Of a stretch of DNA of 64,000 nt, positions 1-11,525 are shown piece by piece. The notes beneath the pieces are model-generated. The model was given only the letters and a program-made list of their open reading frames with translations, was not told the origin of the DNA and did no database searches. The position numbers and the translations under genes were made by a program. How positions within the stretch are numbered: the first letter of the stretch is position 1; each line of letters begins with the position of its first letter. The DNA is from Pyrenochaeta sp. MPI-SDFR-AT-0127 (Eukaryota > Ascomycota > Dothideomycetes > Pleosporales > Cucurbitariaceae), in NCBI GenBank assembly GCA_020747015.1, contig JAGTJM010000019.1, positions 310,001 to 374,000 of the forward strand. Reading direction: 5' to 3'.

Positions 1-1438
1 TTTATTCCACAACTCCACGACATTCCCATCTTTGGTCTATCTCTCGCTCAGAACTGGCTTTGGACGCTAAATCCATCGCCCGCGTACGTTGGTCAAGGTA
101 TCATTATGGGACCCGCAACAACACTTCATATGCTACTCGGTGCTATCATAGGCTGGGCATTTCTCTCTCCACTCGCAAAACACAAAAACTGGGCCCCAGG
201 ACCGGTGTCCGATTGGACTAACGGCTCTAAGGGCTGGATTGTTTGGATATCCCTTGCGATCATGCTCGCAGATTCTCTCGTGAATCTGGGATGGCTTCTT
301 ATCCGACCGCTCGTTGGGATCTGTCGACTTTACTACCCAAATGCAAAAGAAACATTCCAATCCAATACCTGGAAGGACTTATTCACACTCAACATCACAT
401 CTAAGCAACGATATACACAGATCAACGACGGCACTTCTGAGACTCCATTGACAACGATCAAAAATCACCTCACAGAAGGTGCAGAGCCCGACGCTCCACC
501 GGAACACCTTATCTCAAACCGCACCACCGTCATCGGTATGATAGCTTCCCTTGTCCTTTGTATCGCCGCCGTCCATATTTCCTTCCCGAATCTTATCCCG
601 TTCCGTCTGACTATCCTTGCACTCATTCTTTCGCTCTTTTTGTCAATCATGGGTGTTCGCGCCCTCGGCGAGACCGATCTCAACCCTGTCTCCGGAATTT
701 CCAAGCTCACACAACTGGTTTTTGCACTTGTCACCCCAACCAGTGGACCAGGAGCGAAAAATGCCGTCATAATCAATCTTGTAGCAGGCGCCATCTCCGA
801 GTCAGCGGCTCTCCAAGCCGGCGACTTGCTGCAAGATCTGAAGTGTGGACATCTGCTGGGCGCAGCACCTAATGCACAATTTTATGGACAGATCATCGGC
901 AGTGCAGTCGGCGCCGTTCTATCAGCAGTAGTGTACAAGCTTTACAACAATGTTTATACTATCCCCGGTGGCCTGTTCGAAGTCCCAACAGGCTATGTCT
1001 GGGTTTTCACCGCACGTCTTGTCACAGGTACAGGACTACCGCCTATGGTAAAAGAATGGGCGAGTGGCGCTGCCATCATATTTGCCGTGGGTACAATTGT
1101 TCGCGTATGTGGGAACACCAGAAAGCAAAGAGGTCTAAGTGTATGGTGGGTTGATTTCGTACCGGGCGGTATCGCTGTTGCTGTTGGTACGTGACTTCAC
1201 TTTCCTCCTCTTGTGTTGTATGTGTTTATCTGAATACTGACGTCGATTAGGTATGTACAACACGCCCTCTTTTACGCTGGCACGAACGATCGGTGGGTTG
1301 ATCAGTTTGTGGTGGAGGCGCTGGAAGGGAAGAAGCGAGACGCCGATCATTGTCCTGGCCAGTGGGTTGATACTTGGAGAAGGGTTGTTCAGTATTGTGA
1401 ACCTTCTGCTAGCGAGTTTGAACGTTCCACATCTATAA
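1..1438 (+). CDS. OPT-family oligopeptide transporter, 3' part
   Basis: The gene is open from the first base of the window, so its 5' end is missing. Exons are 1-1186 and 1251-1438; the 64-nt intron starts GTACGT, ends TTAG, and restores a Gly codon. About 457 residues are visible. They are strongly hydrophobic with repeated membrane segments and end in the block VPGGIAVAVGMYNTPSFTLA, which is characteristic of the C-terminal part of the OPT superfamily (proton-coupled small peptide or metal-chelate importers). Full fungal members are about 700-800 residues, so roughly 40 percent is outside the window. Plasma-membrane location is inferred from the family. The substrate cannot be told from this part. 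The family call is secure. Confidence 0.9.
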
Positions 1439-3890
1439 AGCATTTCGCATTGTCGCCTCATAAAACGAGTGCGTACGTCGAATATTAGTATGATATTTTG
1501 ACCGCTTGCACAATGGTGCCTTTGCTAGACGTTTTGTCATTGCCACACGAACCAAGTCTCTAGCTGCTGCAAGACCATGTTGCTTTACAATGCCGCCAAT
1601 CACGTCGAGCAAGGCACGGGGCATCATAGAGAACATGCAGTCTACGCTCGAAGCTCACATGAATACGTTCCATTTGCCCGCAATGGGCATGATAAAACAG
1701 CACTGCCAAGCAGCCTAAAGAGCTACATGCTTCGTGTTTGATTAGGCTTTATTGGTAGAGATGGTGCGGTCTCCCTTCTAAAGCCCCAGCGGGCTTGCGT
1801 TGGCCTTTGGCTTGGATTGTTTGAAGCTGAGTGTGAAGGCTTATGCCCTGCAAACAAACTCCAGTATAAAACAATCCCGATAGCAACACAGTGAAGGGCT
1901 TGGACGTGAAAGCAATGGTTGCCCAAGTATTGGAAAAGCTGACATTACAAGCCAAGTACTACTACCAGCGAGTGTGTAAGACCAACAGAGCAGAGCGCTA
2001 TCTGTGGTGAGAAGAAACAAAATTTTCTAACACATGACATTGGCTGATTGAGCCAAAACCCAAGATTCCGAGTCTTTCGGCCATGCACTCTATTATATCA
2101 ACAAGGTTTGAAGGTATAGCCCACCCAGTCCATTGCAGGTTGAGTTTTTTCCACGGTAAGTTCTCTAATTATCTATTCCAGGTGTTTTTCCATCATTTAG
2201 ATTACAACCACTGATCTTCTATAAGCAGGGTGATCGCGGCAAATACGGTAGTCATGGTGGCTGTGGTGCAAAGGTGAATGCGGTGCACGTATGCAAAGTG
2301 ATGCTGTAATGTGGACCTGGCAGTCAATGCGTGATAAACCTTTCGATTTATGCAACATGCTTGCCGACGCCTTGTCAAGTAAATGCCCCCCAGATTCAAA
2401 GCGCCATTCAGCTGTCAGCGTTTTGGACCCTATGCTGTTTGGTGATAAGTGAAATGCCGAAGATATCTCACAATCTTGCCCCGCCGATGAAACCACGCAG
2501 GGATTCAATGTGATCAACAGACCCCAAATAATCGGGACCTACGGGCCACCGGAGAGAGGGCTTAGGACAATGGGAATGGAATGTGGTATCATTTCCCGCC
2601 AAGATCGTAACCGCTGTCAATTCATTGTGTATATGTCAATGAGATTCAGCGAAGAATAGAACAAAGTAGTATAAGCAGTATTGGACTAAGAAGCACAAAA
2701 AATCTTTCGATCAGTTCACATACTACTTCCCAGAACATGCTTTGATTTGCCGTCGAAAGTAGTGCTGGCATGCCTTCGGCGATAGAACCTTGACTAGCCG
2801 ACAGTATTGCTGCCAAGCAGTAACTGCTGTGAAAAGGGTGGCAGAGTCGGCTCTTCTACGGGTAGCGTGGGCATAAGAGAATGTGTGCCAGTTGGACATG
2901 GGAAGGATGTGAGGGCAGTACTCACTTCCTCTGATAAGTGAGCAAATGGATACCACTTGCTAGAACTAGAATACCAGAGCAGCCTAGAATTTTGAAGCAT
3001 AGTGCTGGAGTAGTCATGATAGGAGGTCTTATCAATAGACCTAGCTTTTGCTTCAACTTCTGTACTTGGTAAAGTCTTTGATCAAGCATCGAGTGCCGTT
3101 ACTGCGTGCCGTTCCCAAGAACAGGCGCTCTCAAATGCATACGTAAATCTTTGATCGTCTCTGATCATCCATGTCGGTATGGGAGAAAGAGTTGCATAGT
3201 TGGGATAGTAACGATCGGTAGAAGGAGTTGACGTCGGATCAAAATTCCACAAATGGATGTGAACGGGTCAGGCGTCGCGCCATTACGCATCGGGTATGGT
3301 GCTGTGTCAATGAACCTGTGGATCATCGATGCACCCCACAAAGATGCCCACAAAAACTGCTCCACGATTTGCTCCACACTTGACCGGGGGAAACAACGGG
3401 GTATCATACTCCATCATTTTCACTTTGTACATTGCCTCAACCATATCTAAAACCTCATGCGATTCAGCATTCATGCGTAAGCTGAGAAAGGCCATGACTA
3501 TCATCGCGCGGCAACGCGGGGCTAACGCTCTATCCGTTCATGCAGGGGTTCACAGACGTCATTTCTGGCGCACGAGAGCCACACCCAAGCTGACGCCGCG
3601 GCAGTTTTACCCCAGACGGGAGTTCGTCCTTGTCAATGAGGGGAAGGTTCGTGAAAGGCTCCAATAGCGTCCCAGAGCTTTTTGGGCATGGCTGGATGTT
3701 GTGACGTCGGTCGACGGCAAGGCCGAAGATCGAGGTGTTGTAGCTCTTTAAGCAGCAGCAATCCGCGTGCAAGGCGGCCCCTTAGGCGTCTCTCAGCTCT
3801 TTATTGATGTAGCTACTTTAAAAATTCCAGCAATTTGTAAATTGGTCACAATTACCACACTTTTAGCCTCACTTTCTTAGTTGTCCTATC
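1439..3890. other. Intergenic, no supported gene
   Basis: These 2.45 kb lie between the transporter and the aquaglyceroporin. Open frames here are short, overlap on both strands and show no family signature or plausible exon chain. I see no tRNA or repeat. The last 100 bases before 3891 are AT-rich and presumably include the aquaglyceroporin promoter and leader. Confidence 0.6.
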
Positions 3891-5220
3891 ATGGCCACCT
3901 CAGAAGGACCTATGGCACCTGGACCATCACTTGCTCGTGATTGGGCCGATGACCATTCTGATGACCGTCTGCAAGGATTTAACTCCCATACAAGTGCTAC
4001 TCCTTTGACACAAGCACCAACTGAGCGCTCGGATCACTCCTCCAACATCTCCCCTATCCGGACATCCTCCAGCCTAACAAAGACGCGATCAGCACTTGGT
4101 CTGCACCCTCAAGCACCGATTAACGAAGAGCATGATCATGGACCAAGATCAGAGCTGTTGTGGTCAAGGATCCGCGCTATTTTGAGGGAGCCATTTGCCG
4201 AATTTTGGGGTGTGGCCATCATGGTTATGTTTGGTGATGGTTCAGTTGCGCAGGTGGTGCTTTCAGGTGGACAGACAACCGCTCCAGGAGGAAATGGATT
4301 TGGCTCCTATCAGTCGATCAATTGGGGGTGAGTCAGATGACTTGTTTATGAAAAGCATTCCGTTGACAATAGGATGTAGTTGGGGCCTGGGCGTCATGCT
4401 TGGTGTTTACGTCGCTGGCGACTCTGGAGCATACCTTAACCCTGCTGTCACATTCTGCAGCTGTCTATTCCGCCAATTGCCATGGAGGCGCTTCCCTGTC
4501 TACTTCGTTGCCCAAATCCTCGGGGGTTTTGTCGGGTCCGGTATCGTCTACGCCAACTACATCAGTGCTATTGATAACTTCGAAGGCGGCAAGATGCGGA
4601 CCGTACCGCCCGCTGAGAATGCCACCGCTGGCGTCTTCTGCACTTATCCCCAGGCATTCGTGACTAAGTCGAGTCAGTTTTTTTCAGAGTTCATCGCCAG
4701 CGCATTGCTCATGTTCGTAATCTTTGCACTGAAGGATCCAGGTAACAATGGTGTTCCCAAAGTAAGTCACAATAGACCTAAGTGTATCGACAAAACTGAC
4801 CATGATTGAAGAGTGATAAATGGTTCCCGCTATGTTTATTCTTTTTGATCTTCGGACTCGGGTCTTGCTTCGGCTGGCAGACAGGCTATGCTATCAACAT
4901 TGCGCGTGATTTTGGCCCACGGCTGATGTCATACATCCTTGGTTACGGAAGCGAAGTTTGGTCCGCAGGAGGTTACTACTTTTGGGTAAGCCGTGAACTA
5001 CATATCAAACTACCCTATCGCTGACCATACGAATCAGATACCGATGGTCGCTCCATTCCTGGGCTGTGCTTTTGGTGGTGCCTTGTATGACATTTTCATT
5101 TACACTGGACCGAGCCCAATTAATACGCCGTGGCTGGGCCTCAGGCATTTCACTCCTAGTTACGCAATTCAAGCAAGGAGGGAGCATCTCCGAAGGGAGA
5201 AAGACGAAGGCATTGTATGA
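3891..5220 (+). CDS. Aquaglyceroporin (MIP family channel)
   Basis: Four exons: 3891-4327, 4380-4761, 4812-4985 and 5038-5220, giving 391 residues. Introns have GTGAGT, GTAAGT and GTAAGC donors, and each join restores conserved sequence. The first 100 residues are a polar, Ser/Thr-rich cytosolic tail, followed by six membrane segments. The first pore loop carries the canonical NPA (Asn166, in AYLNPAVTF). The second reads NIARDFGPR (Asn302), so Pro is replaced by Ile while the selectivity-filter Arg305 and Asp306 are kept. MIP channels conduct water, glycerol or small neutral solutes across membranes. The Asp after Arg and the long N-terminal tail fit the fungal aquaglyceroporin branch. Substrate preference is not shown. 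Confidence 0.92.
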
Positions 5221-8127
5221 TTTTCTTGTTATTCGCCTCGGAGCACAAGGCTTTCTCATTCATGTCGGTCTTGGTCGACTTGATATGACGGCCCCTGCTA
5301 GATTTCGGACAGTCCGTTTTCAAAAGTCTATTCATCCAGTTCACCTGGGGGAGTCAGAACATTATGTGAAGAAGTTCGTGGCTTCTCAATTGACAATATT
5401 CGTGGAATAAGCAAAAAGGTTACCGAAGTCACTGAAGTCTAACTACTCCAACTGTAAAATTACGTTAGCTTATCTGGTAGTTTTGTGCACTAAATTGGGT
5501 TGGCTGTTGCTGGTTTGTGCACCCATCCGGAGGCATATACTCATTGCTACTTTCCTCCAGCTCTTCGTGAGCAGTGGTCCAATTCAGCCATTGGCTCGTT
5601 ATCAATTCAAAGATGATATGATCAGTTAGTGAAGCTCATCTGTATTAGGTTTGTATGAATACTGAACTTTGAAGAATTCAAATTTTGTGGACCTTGCCTG
5701 AAATGTCTATGCGTGTCGTCACACCGGGCTACGTGCAGCTACGCCTTTCCTGGCGCAGTCAGTCTTCCATCCAAGACCTTTCGAGAGGAAGACGTCTTCC
5801 CTTCTTTCAAACCTTGCTCTTGCCACTATCGAAGCTGTCTTTCTAGCTCTGGAACTCGAAGGCCGTTCTTCAGACTTTCTTTTCGTGAATCGCGTTTATA
5901 CGTGAAGCTACTTTGAAACCCGTATGAAGAATTATTCGGCACCTCTCTGGTACAATGGATCTAATCGCACCCAGACTTGGCTTCACTGGTGGCCCGAGAC
6001 AATTTGTCGGCCCACCAGCCGGTTATCAAACGCCGTCCATCTCCATTCTAGAGAACCAGAGGGCATATACTATTACGAATGAAAGTCAGCCTCGAGGTAG
6101 AGGCCCTAAGACTACATCTAGCTAACCTCGCAACCTCTTTTATTACTTAAGGACTTATACCCTTAAGCCTTCTATACATACCGGAAAATAATTTATCAAA
6201 ATGGTCGCGAGCTTAAGTAGTTAAAGTGGTAAGCTATTTTCCTAAGTAAAGAAAGATAAGATACTAGAGTTAAGATCCTTATTGTATGTTTCCTCTGTGT
6301 TGTGTGTTATGTGTTACTATTCTTGAAGGAGATAGTATCTCCTCCTTATGCTCAGGTGGTCACTTAGATAACCACCCTATGCACCGGCACAGTATATTAG
6401 GTAACTCTAAGTAGGTTAGAATAATGCATGAACGATTGCGAAGCACAGTAATCACTCGGATTTAGGAACTTAATGTTCCGAGCGTATGTAGAACACCCTC
6501 GTAAAGAGCCTAGGTGTTTTCTTGATAGTCAATTGGTTGCACCGTGACGCTAGTACACTCTGAGGAAGATCTACATGCGGCCGAAAGGTACCCGCTCCGA
6601 GATAGAAATTGTGACGGAGTTATGTGTCTTAAACTCCACAGTTACTCAACCTCACCCAGGTTTCGAGCGAGCCCAGTCTCGTCAGTACAGATCCAGATAT
6701 ACCATATCATAGAACTAAGAGCATTTTTGCCAGTGTTCAAGCCTACAGCTCTCTTCCATAGCCAGCGTCATGGCAATTCTAGGAGATCGAGGTGTGACTG
6801 AAAATGGTGTAAACCCATTCTAAGTGTGCCTGAGAAGATGCCTCGTAACACTTATGGTCTCGGCACTGATCACCAGTCAAAAAACCGCGTAATTCGCATG
6901 GACTTAACAATCTCTTCGTTTTTGGCTCCAAATTTCCCGATCAGAGTTCCCTGGTCGTACAAATTAGTCCGGGTTATCTTAGCCTGGGCACGGCAATCAT
7001 TCTACCTGTAACTAGGTACCGAATTCTAGCATAAATAACACCTGCCAATAGAACATAGGGACCTTTCTAGCCTAGTAAGGTTTTCTCAATAGATTATTTA
7101 ACTGCATTCCTAGTACGTTGGTTGGCGCTGTAGTGAATAGTCCGTTGGGCTAAAACTCCTTCTTGCATTACCTATACTCAATCGTGGATCTGAGCCTTGC
7201 CTACGTCGTTGTCTAAATCACCGATATTAGTGCTAATATAGACCTTTTCGCCTAGGGCATCCCAAAGATAGACTTACTCGGCGCTTACGTCTCACGGGGA
7301 ACCCTACCTTCGAGTTGATAGCCGAACTGGCAGCAATTATGCGATAAGCGTACGAAAAGACGCACTCCATTCAGCTAGATTCACTTAACATGTCCCCTTC
7401 TTGTACTTATTGGCCCCTTCTAATTCAATAATCTTCTGGATATGTACAGGAAAACGCTTAATCCAAGCTTGAATTCTCTCTTTAGGGCAGTTCCTTCAGC
7501 ACTGCTCTTATATATATATTGCATCTGCTCTGCTCTTTGGTTGAGTTAATCGTCGGCTTTGGATTTCTAGTCTTGCGAGTAACCTTATTTTATGGGTTTC
7601 CAGCAGTTTTTGAGTAACAACTGAGATACGAATAGTAATGCCGTGAGCAGCTATTACATGATAGTATATGTTTAAGTTAATGAATTCAGTGCAGAAAATT
7701 GTGGTTGAGGAGCAAAGGCCACGCCAACTTGAGTAAATGCCGAATCTGGAATATGACGATCCCAGGAAAGGACTTTTGAAAGGCACCTCCGTACTAGGAA
7801 ATAGTTGAACAAGTCAAGCTTCCGAAAAGAAGATGTCATACAGGTATGTAGTTCAATTATGTAATAAGCTCTGTTGTAATTTACGTTCGTCTTTCTACAG
7901 TGACTACTTGTTCTGCGTTGTTTCGGCCGTGCGAGTTTGTCCGAAAACAAGTGGTAGGCAAGCCAGCTATTTATATTAGGCTTAGAATAACTAGGCCTAG
8001 GTGCCTATAGTAGCAAATCATATCATGCACAGAACTACTCTCTCTTCCTCGACCTCAACTACTCACTTTATCTTGGCATTAGGCTCTCTTTGTAGGCGAA
8101 GAATAGTTTCCAGCGGCCACGAATACA
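5221..8127. other. Gene-free region with AT-rich, repeat-like DNA
   Basis: No coding frame is supported across 2.9 kb. From about 6090 to 7500 the sequence is rich in TA and TAG/TTA strings with scattered stops in every frame, as expected of an old transposon decayed by C-to-T mutation (RIP). A cluster of small perfect hairpins sits at 6328-6376. No intact transposase, reverse transcriptase or terminal repeat pair could be recognised by eye. Confidence 0.5.
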
Positions 8128-9024
8128 ATGAGGAAAATTGCTATCGTTGGTGCAGGCGCGGTAGGGTCCACATGGGCTGTTCATCTTGCGCGAGCGGGCC
8201 ATGATGTCACTGTTGTAGCCCGTGGGTCGCGCCTGGCTAGGATCCAGGAGGACGGAAATGCCATAGTGAGCAAAGGAAAAGAGAAGGATACTACAACCAA
8301 CAAGACTCTCGTCTCTGTCGCCACTGCTCTTGACCCCAAAGAAACATGGGATCTAGTCTTTGTCAGCATCCTCGCACACCAACTCGACAAGGCGCTCATC
8401 GCTATTCTCGCGGCATGTCACCCCTCAACACACATTCTCTTTTTCTTCAATACGTTCGCCTCGCTGGAATCCTATCGCCAGGCTATTGGTGCCGAAAGAT
8501 GTCTGAGCGGTTTTCCCAATGTCTGGGCCAGCATTGAAAAGGACGGCACACTCCTGTACAGTTTTCCCAGCAAATCCGTCGTCTCGGACGAAACATGGAC
8601 TGCCATCTTTATCGACGCAGGTATCCCGTGTACTCTCGAAAAAGACATGGAGAGCTGGTTGCGTGCACACGCTGCCGCTCAGGTGGGCTTTCTTAGTGTC
8701 ATCGTTCCTACTGGTGCGCTCGATCGTGGCGCAAAGTGGGCGGAAGCGTATCATGGTGCCTGTGTCGCCCATGAGGCCTTCGCGCTGGTCAGGAAACTTG
8801 GAAACCAGATTATTCCCACGTTTGTCGGTATCCTGGCCAGTCTTCCGATATTTCTTCTTGCCTCGCTGTACTGGTTCGGCTCGCGAGTACCAACTGTCCG
8901 CAAACGCGCGCAAGCAGGACACCGCTGGCGAGACGAGCTAATCAACCTATCCGATTCCATGATCGAGCAAGCTCCTTCGCCCGATGACGTGCGGTTGATT
9001 CGTCAAGTCCGTTCGAGATATTAA
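8128..9024 (+). CDS. Ketopantoate reductase (ApbA/PanE)-family protein
   Basis: A single-exon gene of 298 residues. The N-terminus MRKIAIVGAGAVGSTWAVHL is a Rossmann dinucleotide site with the GxGxxG pattern (Gly8-Gly13), diagnostic of the ApbA/PanE N-terminal domain. Classical members reduce 2-dehydropantoate to pantoate with NADPH in coenzyme A synthesis. The C-terminal half is less typical: a hydrophobic stretch near residues 230-252 (IIPTFVGILASLPIFLLASL) could be a membrane segment. It may therefore be a paralogue with another 2-oxoacid or hydroxyacid substrate rather than the pantothenate enzyme. The gene is isolated between two AT-rich blocks, and its normal GC content contrasts with its flanks, as in accessory genes. 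Family call secure, function inferred. Confidence 0.82.
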   Translation: MRKIAIVGAGAVGSTWAVHLARAGHDVTVVARGSRLARIQEDGNAIVSKGKEKDTTTNKTLVSVATALDPKETWDLVFVSILAHQLDKALIAILAACHPSTHILFFFNTFASLESYRQAIGAERCLSGFPNVWASIEKDGTLLYSFPSKSVVSDETWTAIFIDAGIPCTLEKDMESWLRAHAAAQVGFLSVIVPTGALDRGAKWAEAYHGACVAHEAFALVRKLGNQIIPTFVGILASLPIFLLASLYWFGSRVPTVRKRAQAGHRWRDELINLSDSMIEQAPSPDDVRLIRQVRSRY

Positions 9025-9059
9025 GGCTGCAATCGTGGTTCACTCGAGAGGCAGACCTA

Positions 9060-9720
9060 GTTAATGAAAGGTGTCACCTGCACCTCTATAACAGATTTTA
9101 TCTCTTTACTAGCTTTTAGCTCCTAGATTATAGTACTATCTAACTTAGATGAGAAATCTAAAAAGTTATAGATTAGTATATATACTCTAGTATTAGCTAG
9201 TATGAATACTATTATTATAACCTAGTATAAGGCTCTATACTAGATAATTAGATTTTAAATTTAAGGTTAGTTCTTAGAGATCGGTATAGTATATTTTATA
9301 TATATACTTTTAATATTCGGCGCACACGTTCTAAAATCTAGGAAATTCTAACGTCTACGCGTATAACCTACTCTGCCTGCTCGCCGTTAGAATACTAAAG
9401 TTAAGCAGGAGATCGAGCAGTTGAGCAGGATATAAAGCTCCTGCTTCCTGCTTAACTACTCGAGCTCTTACTCAACTTCTCGATCTACTGCTTAATCTCC
9501 TACTCAATTTAGGGGTCCTACCTATGTGCTAGCTCTTATTCCCCTATTAGGTATAGTAGTGTACGCTGAATATACTGCACCTTTTAATAAGTATTTAGAT
9601 ATCTTCTAAGTAATTTTAAAAAGAGAGATTATCCTATACGAATAGATAATACCTTTTTATCTCTAACTTATGGTAGGCGCTATAGATTAGGAGTTGGCTG
9701 AATTATAAGATAAAATGCAG
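9060..9720. repeat. AT-rich, TA-dense block, probably RIP-decayed
   Basis: About 650 bases are dominated by TA, TAG and CTA words with no open frame of note. This is the composition expected of a repeat mutated by RIP. Within it, 9398-9500 is less AT-rich and holds an imperfect inverted repeat with arms near 9398-9430 and 9467-9500, made of CTGCTTAA/GAGCAG-type words. Confidence 0.5.
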
Positions 9721-9914
9721 AATGAAAGGCTCGATGCTTAGTCATTCATGTGTGACGCCACTGCCCCGCTTGTGCCTGCCTTTCCCGCAGGCACCTCCGA
9801 AGTCATACGCCGCATTGTACCAAACTTTGACTCACCCAAGCATCCCTCAACTACACTATTTTTCCACACCTTGGAGATCGAACTTGAACTTGTATAATTT
9901 ACCCTACAACGAAT

Positions 9915-10643
9915 ATGGCAGGCAAGAATAAAGGCGGCGGTGGAGGCGGAGAAGGCTCAAAGAAAGCACAGGGACAAGCGCGCAAGGCCGACGCCGCTGC
10001 TTCGAAGCAGGCAGCAAAGGATCAACAAGCTGAAGCAGCAGAGTCCGCAAAGTGGGATAAAGGCGCCAAGTCGAACGCAAAAGCGTATGTCACTTATCAC
10101 GCTTGCTTTGTATCGTAAGCAGAATACTAATGTCAGAATAGGGAAGCTGCAGCAGAAAAGGCCGCTGAAGCAGCGCGTAAGAAAGCCGAGAAAGAGGCCC
10201 TCCTGCGCGAAGAAGAGGCTTCCCTCCCCTCGAAACCTAAAGGCAAGGCACCGAAAGCCGAGAAGAAGCCCCGCGGTGGTATTGACTCTGCGCTTGGATC
10301 ATTCGACTCGAAGCCTGGTGCACTTAATGCCTCCGGTATCGATAACGCGCTGGATGCTCTTGATATCACAGGCAACAACCAAGACAAGCTCGACAGACAT
10401 CCGGAGAGGAGGTTCAAGGCTGCGTATGCTGCATTTGAGGAGCGGAGACTCGACGAAATGAAGGATGAGAAGGGTCTGCGGCGGCAACAGAAAATCGATC
10501 AGATTCGCAAGGAATTCGAGAAGCACCCTGATAATCCGTTCAACCAAGTGTCAGCGACGTACAATATGTCGAAGGAGGAGATCAAGGAGCTCCAAAATGC
10601 AGAGAAAGACAAGAAGGAGAAGCGACTAGGCGGAGTCAACTAA
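9915..10643 (+). CDS. Ccdc124/Lso2-type ribosome-associated coiled-coil protein
   Basis: Two exons, 9915-10084 and 10142-10643, give 223 residues. The 57-nt intron has a GTATGT donor, a perfect TACTAAT branch site about 10 nt before the acceptor, and restores an Ala codon. The protein starts with a basic, Gly-rich stretch, continues as a charged coiled coil (Ala/Glu/Lys-rich), and ends with the conserved segment HPERRFKAAYAAFEERRLDE and a C-terminal KEKRLGGVN tail. This is the Ccdc124 family, whose yeast Lso2 and human CCDC124 members bind idle 80S ribosomes and aid recovery from starvation. That role is known for the family and inferred here. Confidence 0.88.
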
Positions 10644-11525
10644 GAGACTCGCGAGTGTTGAAGTTACGATGTTTTTCTGCGTATTGCAATAGGTTGGTAG
10701 CAGGTTTCAAGGATAGACTTACGACTAGACGCTTGGATGATTGATGAACCGGGCATAGCATGAATGACTTCACGTAGCCCGTCGGTAACGATGTTCAGAA
10801 AGCGCTGCTCACCGACATTGAGGTATGAAAGCTCTCAGCCTGACCCTGTCTCGCTCCTGCGCATCTTGCATACACCTTGGCGCCATGCATATTGCGGGAA
10901 CATCTCCCGCGTGGCTTAGTCGAGGAGTGCACATTCATTATGATACGATGTTTCAACCTATATTATGGCTTGAAAAGGGCCCGCAGTCAGAGACAATTCG
11001 GCAATGCACAAGCGGCTGCTCTGTTATGTAGAGGAAATCGAGGTCCCACGCTCTGCCTGTTGTTGTTGAGTTGCACAAACAAATTTCGCTATCCGAGAAC
11101 CCCTGTGCCCCAATCAATCCGTTGGAGGACAAGAGGCCCAGCTCGAGGCACAGAGCGAGAAAAGGATGAAGGACTACGGAGGAAAACCAAAAGGAAGCAC
11201 TCCGACACTTGAAACATGGGAGCTAGGCACTGATTGGTTATGCGCATTTCTCGTTCCTGCGTTTTGAAACGCCATCTTTCCCTTTTGGGCTGTATCCCTG
11301 AGCCGCGCGCTCCTTCCCCACGAGCATCATCTTTAATTGATAGTGCTCGTGCCAGGATCAAGATCCACCGCCACGATTCAGATTGTAGATAATGTCCGGC
11401 CACTTCCTCACCATGGCCTTTCCCTTCACCTCCGGTCGTTTGCTTCGCCGCAGCACTTTCAGTCTTTACCCTCCCTCTTTTACTTTTTCTTCTTTTCATT
11501 CGCTTCTTTTCTTCGCAGCAGCAAT
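10644..11525. other. Intergenic, no supported gene
   Basis: The space between the Ccdc124 and GH76 genes. No conserved frame is seen. The last 70 bases before the GH76 start are pyrimidine-rich (CTTT/TTCTTC runs), a usual feature of fungal promoters and transcript starts. Confidence 0.6.

Noticed and set aside
3329..3667. 112-residue plus-strand frame before the aquaglyceroporin
   Set aside because: No homology features, overlaps opposite-strand frames, and has no plausible promoter or intron structure.
10905..10975. tRNA-like A-box word (TGGCTTAGTCGAGG)
   Set aside because: No matching B box or cloverleaf within the expected distance; no tRNA was found anywhere in the window by eye.
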